The notes beneath the pieces were generated by a model. That model was not told the origin of the DNA, made no database searches, and saw only the letters and a list, made by a program, of their open reading frames with translations. Positions 37,107 to 50,058 of a DNA stretch of 64,000 bases are shown here, piece by piece; position 1 is the stretch's first letter; every line of letters starts with the position of its first letter. Origin of the DNA: Syncephalis fuscata (taxonomy: Eukaryota; Zoopagomycota; Zoopagomycetes; Zoopagales; Piptocephalidaceae); the NCBI GenBank assembly GCA_025786725.1, contig JAHLTZ010000029.1, positions 281,597 through 345,596 on the forward strand. The letters run 5' to 3'. A program made the position numbers and the translations under genes.

Positions 37107-38047
37107 ATGAGCCATTCAACTCACAACAACACTATGCGGGCTTTATTTATCGGCCTAGTTGCCGTGGCCGGTGCCGCTTTGACTTACCGTCTAATTACTA
37201 CCTTGCCAGGATTCCATTTACCAGCAACGTTGGAAGAAGTAAAAGAACAGGCTCACATTCTGCACCAGTTGCAAACCAACGAGCCGGCTCATGTTATGGC
37301 TGCCTTTATTGCTATATATTTGTTTAAACAAACATTCGCTATTCCTGGCTCTTTTCTACTGGTAAGTAAAAGAAGTAAAAATAGCACTGACTACTAATCC
37401 TAACGCACTAACCGACCAACAATCCTATTATTAATATCATACAGAATATTTTAGCCGGTGCCATCTTTGGTCGGTCTGGCTTTCTATTTGTTTGCCCACT
37501 GACGGCTATCGGTGCTTCGTTCTGCTATTTACTATCGTCTATTGCGGGTGGCCCACTTATAGAGCGATATATGGCACACCGGCTCAATAAAATGCGCGTG
37601 TCCATTGAATCACGACGCGCCGATCTCATCTACTATCTTATTTGTCTGCGACTGTTTCCATTTACTCCTAATTGGTAAGTAAATATTTATATTAACATAA
37701 CAGCACTTTAATAATATTGTAACAGGCTAGTCAATATTGCATCACCACATATTGGCGTGCCACTTTCTCAGTTCTTTTTCAGCATGCTTATTGGTAAGTA
37801 AATGCTTTATAGATTCAGATGTTTATCAATAACGATGGCAATGGTGTTAGGTTCAATGCCATATAATTTTGTTAGTTCTCAGTCAGGTATGATGCTAAGA
37901 GAGATTACAAGCATTAGCGACGTGATGAAGCCATCAACTTTGATTATGCTATCGTTAATATCGCTAGCAGCCTTGCTACCAGCTCTATTTCGTAAACGTG
38001 TTCAAGCCTGGATGGAGCCTAAAGAAAACATATTGCATCAAGATTAA
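37107..38047 (+). CDS. VTT-domain membrane protein, TMEM41/Tvp38 type
   Basis: A polytopic ER/Golgi membrane protein of the VTT (SNARE-associated Golgi, DedA) superfamily, which includes lipid scramblases needed for autophagy in animals. Motifs: TFAIPGSFLLNILAGAIFGR, GASFCYLLSSIAGGPLIERY, then LICLRLFPFTPNWLVNIASP and IGVPLSQFFFSMLIG, followed by MPYNFVSSQSG. The PFTPNWLVNIASP block and NILAG are TMEM41-like rather than Tvp38-like. Introns at about 37362-37444, 37675-37725 and 37793-37850 are in frame. About 240 residues, typical. The start ATG (MSHSTHNNTMRAL) precedes the first helix. Confidence 0.88.
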
Positions 38048-39799
38048 TATTTGTGGTTTTTATTAATAAATAATTGAATTTATAGACCATTTGCCTACCA
38101 ATAAACATGTTAAACATACTAGAAAGTGGCGTATCAATATGTTTGGTGATGCAATATTGACTAGTCTGTTGCATTTTATAAACAAATTACTGAATATTTA
38201 TATTGATTTAGATCAAATGGCTACATTTGATAGTATTTGCGTAATTAAACTAGATTTTTTATTATTAAATATAATGATATGTGGTAAGTGGCACTAAAGT
38301 TTAAAATACTCATTAGCATAAATTTATTATCTAGTATGCATATATTTTCTATTTATTTCTACTTCATTTCACATTACCATATATCACTCTATAGTATGCC
38401 AAACGCGCTCTATTGCTTATATACTTCAATATACTTTACTCATTCCACTCATTACGTTATATGCACTATATATATATATATATATATATTATCATTATAT
38501 ACTCATCTAGCCTTCTTTTATTCAAAACTACTTTTATTTTTTGTTTTAGCGTTATTATTATAAATGTCGACTAATGTCGGTCATCTGCTCATGCATACAT
38601 ACTCAATAACTTGAACATTGCTAATTTCGTTCAATATTGCATATTCATTATAATGTTTATCGTTTTATTATATATTGGCTATACACTGTCTATAGCCGTT
38701 GTCAGTATGGTTCCAACTCTTTTATTAATAAAAATTGACATATCGCGCTTAGTCTGTTCACTGAGTTATATTGATAAAACAAACAATACGAATATGAACA
38801 GAGTTATATTTTATTAAGATTATTTATAAACAAACTAGATCATGTCGATTAGTTATGATTTTAATGTTAATCAAGAAAAGTGATGAGTATAGATGGTAAT
38901 AACACATACTGTGATGATATATGTATATTGGATAACAAATCTGTGATGATGAGTATTTGATGATTGATGTCAGTCACCACCCACCATCATATTCAATAAA
39001 ACAAATGTTATTGAATTTAGTTATTTGACCACAAATTATACTAAATGATTAATAAATTGTTTAATATTAATGTAATAAAAAATAAGTTTATTGCTATTTT
39101 TATTAAAATATATAGTGCGACAGCATCTGTCTTGAGTGTAATTACAATGTGTTAATAGATCTAGTGACTAAATATTCTTTTCAAGTAATGAAACTCATTT
39201 ATTATGATGAGCAGACAATGGTTGTCTAACTTGGTTTATACTATTTTACTGTATCAGTACAAAATAACACAGAACAATCAGCTAGACTATGTTAAGGAAC
39301 TATCGTAGATGCGTAATGTTCTAAACCGTCTAACTATTCAAAAATAGCCAAACTATTTTATTTTTAGAAATACTACCGGAAATACATAGAGAAATAGTAT
39401 AGCTAACCAATCACCTATTGAGGTGTTACAGCTATATAGCCATAATACATAATACACTTTTACAAATTATTGCCGTAATATTAGTAATACTTGTAAATAC
39501 TCACAGAAATAAAACTATTTGCAGCATATAAAAGCTAAATTTTTAACCATTTTAGCAACCCAATAGAAACGCTTACTATTTGGTTTTGTGCAATAAGCTA
39601 ATAGTTAAAACAGGAGTGCAGTCTAATTCTGGTTTATGTATAAATACCAGTTCAAATCCTTGATATGCATATTGGCTTGTAGAGTACAAAATCTCAACTC
39701 TTTTACACTTCTCACTACAACGTTTTATTTAATACATTATATCCATATATCTACATTGCATTAACTGACAGCATAGCTAACAGTAATATTGCTTTAGAA
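38048..39799. other. AT-rich intergenic, first part of duplicated segment
   Basis: No gene recognised. Short similarity to 59220-59310 begins near 38232-38330 (GCGTAATT..AACTA, then TAATGATATGTG). Stronger similarity to 60680-61345 begins near 38950. A (TA)n run lies at 38468-38490. Confidence 0.5.
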
Positions 39800-40786
39800 A
39801 TGAGCATATCAAACCATGAAAGCACCACTGATTTATATATGATGGACGTTCACAATATTTTTGGGAGCAATTTCTTTAGTCTGGAAGTGGAACGAAAACA
39901 ACTAATGTATATATGGGCTGAGACTGCGATTCACGTTATTATGAGCTATGTTCAAGCGCGCAACATCAATACGCCCTTCGACTAGTTATAGAACAGCCGC
40001 AAGCACTTGCGAGATGGTGTTGTTTGTACCTTCAGTTTTATGTATTAGTATATCAATACCTACAATTATGTTCAGCTTTGTCAATGTATTTCATCTAAAT
40101 ATACTATCAGTTTATTCCGGATGGGCCTTTCCCATCTCCATTATGTGCTACAGCATAGCTTTATTGCAGAAGGCATACATGATGTCGCATAAAAAACACT
40201 GGATACTTGTAATAGGTATACTATTAATTGTCCTACAAACGATAGCGCCCGTTATGATGTTAAACCTTGTTATTTTTAATATTGATTATCATCACCATAA
40301 TATTATCTATTACACATGGGACTATATTTTGCTATGGCTCTGTACGTCTGTAGCTGTCAATCTATTTCTTTCGTTGGTATTCAGCTACATGGCATATAAG
40401 CAATATCGCATATTTGGCTCTAAGACCTGGAAGTATTAGCTAATGATGGCATTCAATACATGTGCCTTGTTATGCTTTGTAATATACTATGTACCGTTAT
40501 AATGCTTTTTAATAACGTCTTGGATACTGTTACACTATCCTATTTTATTGAATGGTAAGTTTAGTTAGCTATAATATCCTGCTCTATATTTACTTGAAAT
40601 TATCACAGTTCAATCTGCTCAACTATTCTGATCGAAAATTGCCGTAGGACACGCCATATATTAAGTGAGGCTAATTGCCCAAAAACCGAAAGAATGCTTC
40701 GTATTTCGCAAATACCATCGCCAATCTATGAGACAACAAATGTTGCTGTAGCCAACCTGCCAACACTTATGCCGCATTATAATTAA
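39800..40786 (+). pseudogene. GPCR-like polytopic membrane protein, broken copy 1
   Basis: Paralogue of the gene at 61346-62334. Shared membrane segments: YSGWAFPISIMCYSIALLQK, the hydrophobic run after HKKHWILVIGILL, the helix starting LLWLCTSVAVNLFLSLVFSY, then AYKQYRIFGSKTWKY. Relative to copy 2, single bases are missing near 39969 and 40028, in a TTT run at about 40435, and near 40763. The result is several broken frames. The intron at about 40556-40608 and the cytoplasmic tail (CSICSTILIENCRRTRHILS) are preserved. It may be a pseudogene, or an intact gene seen through assembly deletions. No signal peptide. Six or seven helices; the family is not recognised. Confidence 0.6.
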
Positions 40787-40795
40787 TATATCTAG

Positions 40796-41000
40796 GACAA
40801 TTGATAATTTTGGAAATGGTTGCATTGTCAATAAACTAGCTTCAATGATTGATAAACACCCTGACATAAGTGCTATTATAGCACGTAGATGTCTGCAAGT
40901 GTTTAATTGCATGAACTGGCACAAGGCTTTTTTAAATATACTTAGCCAGTTAATATTGAATAATAATCAGACACACACTACAATATTCTGCGTCTTCTGA
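40796..41000 (+). other. Conserved downstream reading frame, copy 1
   Basis: After an ATCTAG acceptor-like site an open frame runs TIDNFGNGCIVNKLASMIDK, then HPDISAIIARRCLQVFNCMN and WHKAFLNILSQL to TGA. Copy 2 (62348-62553) differs mostly at silent sites (TCA/TCG, CGT/CGC). It may be a terminal exon of the membrane protein or a separate gene; the donor is not found in the right phase. Confidence 0.4.
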
Positions 41001-41753
41001 TATAATTAGGAACATTTAAGCATACAAATAAACTATTCAGTTATTCTAAATAATGATACCTTGTTTGATGCTATTAATACGCAATAATGAATAGCATACT
41101 GCTGTATTAATTCGTCATATAGATTCAGAATAGTAAACAAATGCCACAATATTTGATTGATATTTACAGCTATTTTATATTTAATCAAACGATGGCTTAA
41201 CTACACGCCATGCTATGATGTATTTTATTGCATATCAACAGCCATGTATGATCAAATTAAAGCTTTAAAAAGTATCTAAATAAGGCTGCCAACTGATTTT
41301 AAATGTTTCTCTCACGAATTTTATCGCTTGTTGGTATATTGTTCACTCTGTGCTGCATCTATCCGAACATTACAGCAGCTATACTATTTACTGGTTTTCA
41401 GTCAAAGAAAGCAGCTATGTGAGCATCACATTGATCATAGGGAGTAAGATATAATTAAAAAGTTTTATTTTATATTGATAAAAACATATGGCACAATAAA
41501 ATAAATAATATAAGATGCTATGGACAAATAAATGCAAGTATGCGAATACTGATAATAAAGGTATAGTGTGTATGACAATAAAATGAGTAAAATTAGTCGG
41601 ATTCTACAATTGATAAATCTATCAACAAACAAATGAGAGATTCAAATAGATTGTATTCAAAATACAATATGATGTCACACAGTAGAATGAATATACAATG
41701 ATAATTTAATAAACTGTTTATTGTATTTTGCCAGGCTAGTATTTGCCTTATGG
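41001..41753. other. Intergenic, end of duplication to ATP10
   Basis: Includes the last 190 bp of the duplicated segment. AT-rich; a short signal-peptide-like frame at 41301-41420 has no supporting evidence. Nothing else seen. Confidence 0.45.
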
Positions 41754-42951
41754 CTATGATGAGCCTGTGCTCAGCTCTTTAGTTAAGCGTAGAAGCGATT
41801 CGATCTCTTGCGGAGTAGCCATACCGTGTGCATACCATCGAATACGCTGGTTGGCATCGACCAAGAAGACCCAACCTAGATAGGCATTGGTAATACCAAT
41901 ACGCTCTCGAATAGATTCGATATTACCATAGTGAATAATATAGTTTTGCTTATATAATTGCTGTTAGAAACGTTAGTTGCAACGGATTAGACTTACATGC
42001 CGTTCTGTTGATAAATGACGGCGAATATAAGGCTTACTCAGCCAAAGCAATGGAATCTTCAAATAGTTTTCTTGAATATTAAACTGCAAGATAAGTATGA
42101 ATAAAGCTGTAGATCAACGTAATGCCTACTTGCCTCTATTAACTGAGCTTGTTTATGATTAGTGCCGAATTCTTTAACAAACGGATCTATATAGCTGTTG
42201 ACATGGCGCTATTGTACAAATCATAAGCTAACTAGACAGCTGTAATCCATCGATTACTTGCCTCGCCAAACTGGGCAAAACACATAGATACAAGAGACAC
42301 GCGACCTTTTACTAAATTTAGACTATGAATGCGCTGACCAGTAAGTGTTGTTCCTGAGATATTCGGCAGATAGATGGCCCGCTGATGACAATTAAACATA
42401 CAATACTATATATGCAATGCAAGTACTTACACGGGCATTATTAAGCGCTGGTTTGGCTTCCCAGCGCTTTTCCCCCTTAACACGTAGATCTAAATGGTAT
42501 TTGGGATGGGTGGCTATTTATTTACACATAAAATACACGTACCATGTAAATCCTCCCAATACGATTTTTTCATATCCTTGGCTCTAAATACACGGCTGAT
42601 AAGTTAATACTGGCTATCGCTATTATTATACAATGACCATTCGTACAGTTTACTTTTACGCTCAACATGTTTTTCATAATCGACGGCATTTTTTAGCATT
42701 TGCTCATAACGTTCACGAATCGTTCGCTGGTCGATAGTCGGCGGCACATTATCATTTTGATTGGTGCTTTCAGCTTTTGGCACTTTGTCCAACGTGTCTG
42801 CAGCATGCGTTTCGCCTTTGGATGCAGCTGTCGGTCGGTTCGGCAATTCCTTGCTAGAATAATTAGCCACGGCAATGCGGGCCAGTTGAATCCGACCAGC
42901 CTGTAGCGTCGACACTCCTCGACACAATAAACTACGTTGAAATGACAACAT
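41754..42951 (-). CDS. ATP10: Mitochondrial ATP synthase assembly factor Atp10
   Basis: Chaperones Atp6 into the Fo sector. The N-terminus MLSFQRSLLCRGVSTLQAGR is a presequence. The core motifs are ARAIYLPNISGTTLTGQRIH, RVSLVSMCFAQFGE, then QENYLKIPLLWLSKPYIRRH and the C-terminal run RIGITNAYLGWVFLVDANQR with IRWYAHGMATPQEIESL, which is the most conserved part of ATP10. About five introns (for example 41966-41997 and 42075-42133). The ATG is at 42951; the frame before it lacks another ATG. Head to head with the Nab3-type gene. Confidence 0.9.
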
Positions 42952-43667
42952 CACTGAACTGCTAAATTATATAAAAATGGGACGAAATACGTAAAACGCA
43001 CACACAAAACACCACATGATATCTTTGAAGCGTATGCCATCGGCACTCCAACGGCGCTAAATAGTAGTTATATGCACACAGTGCATATGGGCAACATGTA
43101 CACGCAAGCCTGTATGATACCAACATGAGGTCACTATCGCTAACACAAGGTGTGCCAAAGACTTCCATTTGCTCTTCTTTTTTTCGATCAATACTCTGTT
43201 GTCTGTTCCTATTAACTTGCCCCTCTTGTTAGTTTTCTGTGATCATTTCATCAACACTTTGTTCTTACATACTATTACTGCAATTCGATTGTTTATTTAT
43301 GAATAAGCTGTGCATTGGTTTCTATTATATTGCTTTGTGAGCACACTTCTTCACTCTTCGATAAACCTTATATATATATATATATAAGGTTTATTGTTAT
43401 TTCATTTGCAACTACTGAGTAGCGTTATCAATCCGACTGTTGCTCAAGCTTTTTGCAATCATCTGAAGTACATACGTGTCTTGATAGACAAAGATAGCGG
43501 CGTATTATCTGCTGCCTATTAAACTCGAACGTGCCTATCAGCCGAATAACTGAGTTCTGAATTGATAACATTTATAAGAAATTGTTAGAGTTTTGAGTCG
43601 TTTTTATTCAATTTGTCGTTACAACTAGTTCAAGCTATTGGTATTAACTGAAGATACATTGTAAAAT
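42952..43667. promoter_or_regulatory. Divergent region ATP10 / NAB3-type gene
   Basis: No gene seen. Contains the perfect palindrome at 43361-43394. Confidence 0.5.
43361..43394. repeat. 34-bp perfect palindrome with (TA)n core
   Basis: ATAAACCTTA, a TA core, then TAAGGTTTAT: every base pairs with its mirror. The non-TA arms (10 bp each) exclude a plain TA microsatellite. Confidence 0.9.
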
Positions 43668-46051
43668 ATGGATGAGTCAGGGATCGAGGTGAATAAGCTA
43701 TTAGAAGCAACGTCGAAATCAAATACAATTCAAGAAAACAGTGCACTTGTTGCTTCATTATCTATCGTAACTGAAGCTGCCACTAGTGCTACTACTAATA
43801 CTACAGATAGCATTAGTAACATCAGTAGTGATAGCAGTGATAGTGGTATTGGTAGCAATAGTAGTTATAGTAATATTGGTAGTAATTATAGTAATAACAG
43901 TCATAGCAATATTAATAGTGTTAGTAACAATAGTAGCAGCAGTAATGGAGTTAAAAGTATCATTGCTACTGCTTTATCAGCAGATTCTAATTTTTCTTTT
44001 TCTAAAACGGATAAACAGACTGAGAAATCATTGATGAAAACAGAAGTGCAAATACAAAGAAGTTTGTCAATAGATGAAGCATTAGCGGTAGTATCACTTC
44101 AAACTGAACAAGCACTAACAAATCAGGTGAATGAGAAGGACTTTGTTGAATCCACAACAAAAACAACAACAACAACAACTGCTACTACTACTCTCTCTTG
44201 TCAAACTGTGTCCATATTAGAGAAGAGAAGTATGACGGCGGCAGAGACCGCTCCATTTGATTCATCCCCTGTAACTGCCAAACGACACCGACAGCAATTA
44301 TCTGTCGTGTCTAATCGGCCGAAATTCTACATTCCACCCTTTTCTCGTTTGTTTATTGGAAATATTGTGCCAAATCTAGTACAAGAAACTGATCTTCGTG
44401 AAATATTTGAAATTTATGGTAAAGTATTGGAAATATCTATTAAGGGCACCTTTGCCTTTGTCCAGTTTGACAATGCTGAATCGTGTGCGACTGCACTGGC
44501 CAACCAGCGAAGTCAACCGATTAAAGGCCATTTCGTAGGCAAGTAACAACAAGGATGAGGATGAGGAGGAGCGTTGATGGATACAGCATATGTTCAGCAA
44601 ATAACCATAATCTCATTTCAATACTTTAGACATTGAAATGTGTCGCAAACAGCCTCGTGGCTATTATGCCGCATTAGCACGCCAAAGGCAACAGCACGAC
44701 CACCAACAACATTTGGTAACAGAATCCTCTGATGGTCCAGTTAGTCATCCAGTAGGAACTACTTCCCGTCACCATTTACCCTCAAATGGTTCCAGAAAGC
44801 GTGGTCATGGACGTCGAAATCACTTGAGCTATCATCCTTATCGTCCTAGTCCTTCAGCCAGTAGTAGTAGTGGTAGTAACAATGAATCTAATTGGTCACC
44901 TGGGCCTTATCCGACCTCTCCTCCGTCCTCATCTTCGTCTTCATCCAATTACCAATTATCACTATCTTCATCTTCCACGGCGATTGGGCCTGATGCCACT
45001 ATAGATTCACGTTTACCAAATCAATCGCTTGCTCCATCTGCTGTAACACCGTTGCCGGTAGATGATACTGGCTATCATGGATATCAGCATCGACAGTCAT
45101 ACCACGGCCATCATCAACGCTATCGTCAATCGTGCAGTCCACCGGGACGTCATCCCTCTACTATTTCTACCGTGTCGGATCCATATTACCGACAATCGCG
45201 TAGTCCTTCAGTGCAAGATTATAATGACCACTGGCATTCATTATCTTTACAGCATTTGTCTAGTGGTGAAAAGAGGCCACCGCCATTATCGTTATTGGCA
45301 CCTGTAACAGCATCAGTATCGGCGCCGACACCCATAGGATATTATGGATCTGAGGTACCTTTATGTCAAATCATAGTATTAGATCCTATTCAGCCGTATG
45401 TAATTCATTTATACAGTATTTACTAATAACTTTATTTAGTCGTTTTATTTCCTTTATCGAGCAAGGTTTAAAGGTGAGTCCAATTACCGTTAAAACGGTC
45501 TATTTTTCACCGGATAGATCGCTGAGAACAATGGTGCGTCAAATGGTCACGGAGGGAACGCGCGCTGTAGTGTTTCTTGAAAACAAACATGAACGTTTAT
45601 CACGCTTGTCTATGCAGCTATTCCACTCTTCGTTGAACCCAACGACGCCAGCTAGAGCGAATATAAGATCTGATGGTAAGATTGCTTTATTATTCAATGG
45701 ATGGACAACTAATTAGTGGTTAAATAAATAGAATATGAAGATATTACAATTGACGAGGCCATAGCCATTATAGAGCGAGACTTGAATATGTCATTGACCG
45801 CTGCATGCATACCAACTGTTGATCCACATATTAATGGTGGTAACCTAAATACACTGGCTGGTTTATTAAATTCACTTCAATCACCAACATCATCAACGGC
45901 ACCTACGATGCCCAATAACAATTATACCAATAGCAACACCACCGCCAACACAACTGCAACTACTCACGTAGAAGTTGGCCAGATATTACAAATCTTAAAC
46001 TCGGATAGCATTAATGCAACAAACAATTCTATTTATTCATTTCATTCTTAG
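43668..46051 (+). CDS. NAB3: Nab3-type RRM RNA-binding protein
   Basis: A nuclear RNA-binding protein of the Nab3/NCOA5-like class (Nab3 acts in Nrd1-Nab3-Sen1 termination of non-coding RNAs). A Ser/Asn-rich low-complexity N-terminus is followed by one RRM: SRLFIGNIVPNLVQETDLRE (RNP2), GKVLEISIKGTFAFVQFDNA (RNP1 FAFVQF) and ESCATALANQ, joined to VDIEMCRKQPRG by a GC-AG intron at 44539-44629. After a His/Ser/Pro-rich linker there is an anticodon-binding-like domain: VPLCQIIVLDP, RFISFIEQGLKVSPITVKTV, then TEGTRAVVFLENKHERL and DEAIAIIERDL. A Thr/Asn-rich tail ends at 46051. Other introns at about 45407-45440 and 45677-45732. Whether it acts in Nrd1-type termination is inference. Confidence 0.83.
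44539..44629 (+). other. GC-AG intron in the Nab3-type gene
   Basis: Donor GCAAGT, acceptor CTTTAG. Splicing restores GHFVDIEMCRKQP, matching the end of an RRM; the GT four bases earlier puts the next exon out of frame. Confidence 0.75.
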
Positions 46052-46356
46052 TTTTCTTTCTTTGCTAGTTATTTCGTTTAATTTTAATTAAATTAAATAA
46101 TTAGATTGCTCTATAATTTAATTATAATTTTGATATTTAGTAAAAGTTTGTTATATGAAATAAAAATATATAACATGACGAGTATTATACAAATCATACA
46201 CAATTGAACTTGTAGTTTACATGGTGTATTTATAGGAGATATACTTTGATGCCATTAAATAGATTTAGGTAATGGTGGTAATAGATTTTAAAAATTAAAT
46301 TAAACAAAAAAACCACTTTGATTGAATAGACTGCGTCATTTTATTCTACTACATAG
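46052..46356. other. Convergent 3' region
   Basis: AT-rich, about 300 bp between the stops of the Nab3-type gene and the CLC gene. Nothing else seen. Confidence 0.5.
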
Positions 46357-46654
46357 TTATACCATTTCGATGGCCTCACTTGGCAATTGATCTCGATTAT
46401 GCAACAGGGATTGGGTCGGCTTATTGCTGTCGTTCCTACCAACGGTGCTAATTCAAAACGAAGTGAAGGATCAACTGCTTGTTGGGGTGAAAGCGTTGAA
46501 AGCGGATTAAGTCCATGAGCTTGATGTTGTGTGCGATGTACTGCTTTTAATACATCCTTTTTGGTTACTAAACCAATAAGTTGTCCAGAGTCTTCAATTA
46601 AAATTACTCGAGGTCTATTAAATATGTAGTATAGTATTATTATTATTATTATTA

Positions 46655-46685
<31 letters not shown>

Positions 46686-49600
46686 TTTACTTGCCCCAAG
46701 GTTTTAAACAAATCTAGCACCACTTCCAATGCTTGTTTAGGATGCACAGTAATTGGTGTCTAGGATGAATTAATAAAATGTTAGAATTATAATATAAACA
46801 TAATAGTAGGCTCTATTTACTTGATCGACCCATGGTCCAAACTCAATCATACTACGTGATCCCATTTCGTCTTCATCGTCTCTATCGTGTAGCGCTGCAT
46901 GTCCCACATTGAAATAGCACACAGTGTCATCTGTAACATTATGCAGTCTCTTCGCTCTTTCTACAGCGTATTGTTATTTTAAATCAATAATAATAATGAA
47001 CAAAATCAATCCTACCAATGCAGTACCGTAACTCTGATCGACTAATATATCCCAATAGATGCATATCCTCACTGTTATCTATAATAGGGAATCCTTTGTA
47101 GTCTGTCGTCGACATAATGCTTTCTAGTGGTAACTATATTAACTATTGATCTGGATAATGGCATTACATCTTACCAATCGATGATAGATGTAGTCCTGAT
47201 GCTGGAAAAACGGTCAAATCAGATACCATAACGGCTGATACTGTTAACAGCTATTAGTAAATACCATGAGCAATGGCAGCATAAACTAGTATTTACCTGG
47301 TGCATTAAACGTATGGTCTTCTTTATCTAGGAATGGCAAGCCATATAATCTAATTAGCTGATCAGCAGTAATCACGACAATAAGTTAAGGAGTATTAACA
47401 AGCTATTAAATGGCTGCGTATTAATAGTAACATTCAAGATATATTCCGCCTAGATAAAATCGATCTCCCACTGCTTTGGCAACCATAGCCACGATCTATT
47501 AGAATTTGCTATTAGTTACTACGATAGAAATATAAAACTATTATTACCATTGTAGGTAAGATATAATCCAAAGCACCGGTCAATTCAAACATTATAACCA
47601 CCAGCGATACTAGATATAGCTTGTTGTTATAACACAACACCAACTGTAACACTCGAAACACTTACCAGTCATTTTAGTAACACCACTAAGCATGAATCAG
47701 CACTATTGAATAACGTATAATACAGTAGCTTACCATAATGCTGCTGCTGCACCTAGGAAAGCATAGGCACCCGGTGTAATACACTGGAGATAAGACATGT
47801 TTAGTAGAATATCACGTATAATCTACATGGAAATAACACACCGGAATATCAGGATGGCAGCTTGAGAATAGGAAAAAGTCTGGATAGGTACTAAATGGAC
47901 ATTACATACTGCGCAATACTAGCTGATAACTACTTACTGTTGCATCGACTGAACAATAATGCCTACCATACGGCCAAAACAGGCTCCAATAGCCATTGAA
48001 GGTACAAAAATACCAGCCGGCACTTTACAACCATAAGATATAATAGTGAATCCTATTCTTGTAATGGTGGCCCATAATAGTAACTGAACCATGTGTGTTG
48101 CTTGAGTTTGCCTATAAAAATAACAAAGGTATTATTATGTTTTAAATGAAAAAAGCAGAAATTAACACTTACTGACACAATCCTTTAAAGTCGCCATTTT
48201 CACATTCTTTAAACAATATCGACATCATTTCAGCCATATCCAATCTAGTTGTTATTGTTATTGTTATTGTTATTAACGGTATCATTTAATATATTCTATT
48301 TGCTTACCTCAGAAATAGATTAAAATAACCAATCATTGTTGTGACCATAGCAAGAATCATTACTTCTTGTACACCTCGGTTGGCAAGATACTTTTTACGA
48401 AGCTTGGCCACCTTTAGGTTATATTTAATAACAACAGCACCGTACAATCCCTAACAATAACACAGCTATGTTAGATAACTTGTTAATAAATAATAGATGA
48501 CAGATACTTACGCCAAATAATCCAATCAAAACAAATAAAATAATTTCAAAGAAATGCCAGTCTCTATCATAAGTTGCTTGAAACATAACAATATTACCCG
48601 TGCGGAATGGATTAATGGCCTATTGTTATAATAAATTATCAAATAAAACTGTATTTAAATAATTCATTAATTTACCTTTAGCACAACAGTAGCCACTAAA
48701 GCACAAAAAAAACTACGCCACATTGTTTTTAAGGTAAATTGTGAGCTCATTTCCTAACGTATACAATCATATTTAGTATTATTACTATTATTATTATTCG
48801 TATTTACACCATTCTTTATTACCTCTAATGCAAACAAAACACCACCAATAGGTGATCCGAATGCTACACCTACACCGGCAGCTGATGCCGCTGTAATAAT
48901 CTCCCGCTTCTTTGCTATTGTTATAAACATTAGAATTAGTAATTTATACAAATTATAAGCTGAATTAACCTACATTTATTATGTCGAAACTTGCTAAATA
49001 AGCGGGATACAACATTGCCTACACAACATGCCATATGAACTGCCGGCCCTTCTTTACCGATACTCATACCGGATCCTACCGATAGAGCCTATATTCATTT
49101 AATTTAACAATTGCTAATCATGACTAATCATTATTACTTACCAAACCAATACTTTTGATCAATAATGTCCATCCTCCAAGAAAACCATGAATAACAAATC
49201 CACCTATTCATTATTAATGATTTAAATTGCATTTATGTTCTACTATTCATTTACATAAAATTGTTTTGATTTCTGATATACCCGACCCTGCTGCGTATGG
49301 CGCATAAGACTTGACAAGATAGCCAATAGTGCCACAGAACAACGTCTATAATATGATTAGCAAGTAGTCAATGTATTTGGTTGCAACTTACTGCAAAACA
49401 TCCATAAAATATCCAATTAACAAGGAAATTTTCTCTTGACAATCCTAATGCAAAACTCCATTGAATCCAGTCGGGACATGATCCCTCTGTTCCATAGTTA
49501 TTACTACCATTTAGAATAATATTATATATCCACTACCTTGATCCCATATCTCCCAACAACAGAATTTCTCATTAAGCCACCTCCTGTGGAGCAGTATCCA

Positions 49601-50058
49601 TTTTTAAGATTGCTTAACCATTCCGTGGCAATATTGATAAACGCCGCATTAATTCCAATAACCAGGCCTATGATAAATAATTAAATTGTTTGATGCAAAT
49701 AAACAATGGACTAACTAACCAACAAGCAAGACAACAATCCAAGACTGACTGGCGTCGTAGAGAGTAAGAAGCCAGTAGCGCCAGCTGCCGTCGCGCTGTC
49801 GTCGCAGGCGGTGAAGACGGGCTCGTTCACGTATCGTGTCGCGTACCCAATCTAGAATTGAAGCGTTAGAACACTGGTACACGCGGACTAAACGGCTTCA
49901 TTACCAACAGTGGTGAAATCCTCGTAACGCCTTACAGCCTCTAGTTCGCTTGTGGTTGCCGGCTGATTGCTCTCGCTATTAGCACGGTGTGCTAGCGAGG
50001 CAAACCCCGTCGTCATTGCTCTATCCGCTGGAGATGCGGAATTCTCCGCCGTAGGCAT
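46357..50058 (-). CDS. GEF1: CLC-family chloride channel/exchanger, Gef1 type
   Basis: An intracellular CLC protein of the Golgi/endosome class that supplies chloride, linked to copper loading and acidification in yeast. Selectivity motifs: [13 protein letters not shown] (GSGIP-like), [15 protein letters not shown] with the gating glutamate, then [12 protein letters not shown] and [20 protein letters not shown]. Two C-terminal CBS domains follow ([20 protein letters not shown], then [20 protein letters not shown] and the final [20 protein letters not shown]). The GKEGP and GREXP-equivalent motifs place it with Gef1/ClC-3 to -5. About 20 short introns, one with a long (ATT)n tract (46633-46690). 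N-terminus from [15 protein letters not shown] is hydrophilic. Exon joins were checked by protein continuity, not base by base. Confidence 0.9.
46633..46690 (+). repeat. (ATT)n microsatellite in CLC intron
   Basis: Two blocks of ATT units separated by one extra T. Confidence 0.9.

Larger units (their letters stand above)
38232..41190 (+). repeat. Dispersed segmental duplication, copy 1
   Basis: Pairs with 59222-62745 in direct orientation. Identity is patchy upstream and very high from about 40370 to the end at about 41190, where the two copies diverge abruptly. No terminal inverted repeats, target-site duplication or transposase seen, so it looks like a genomic duplication rather than an element. 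Confidence 0.75.

Noticed and set aside
38232-41190. Transposable element as cause of the duplication
   Set aside because: No transposase or reverse transcriptase frame, terminal repeats or target-site duplication could be seen at either copy.
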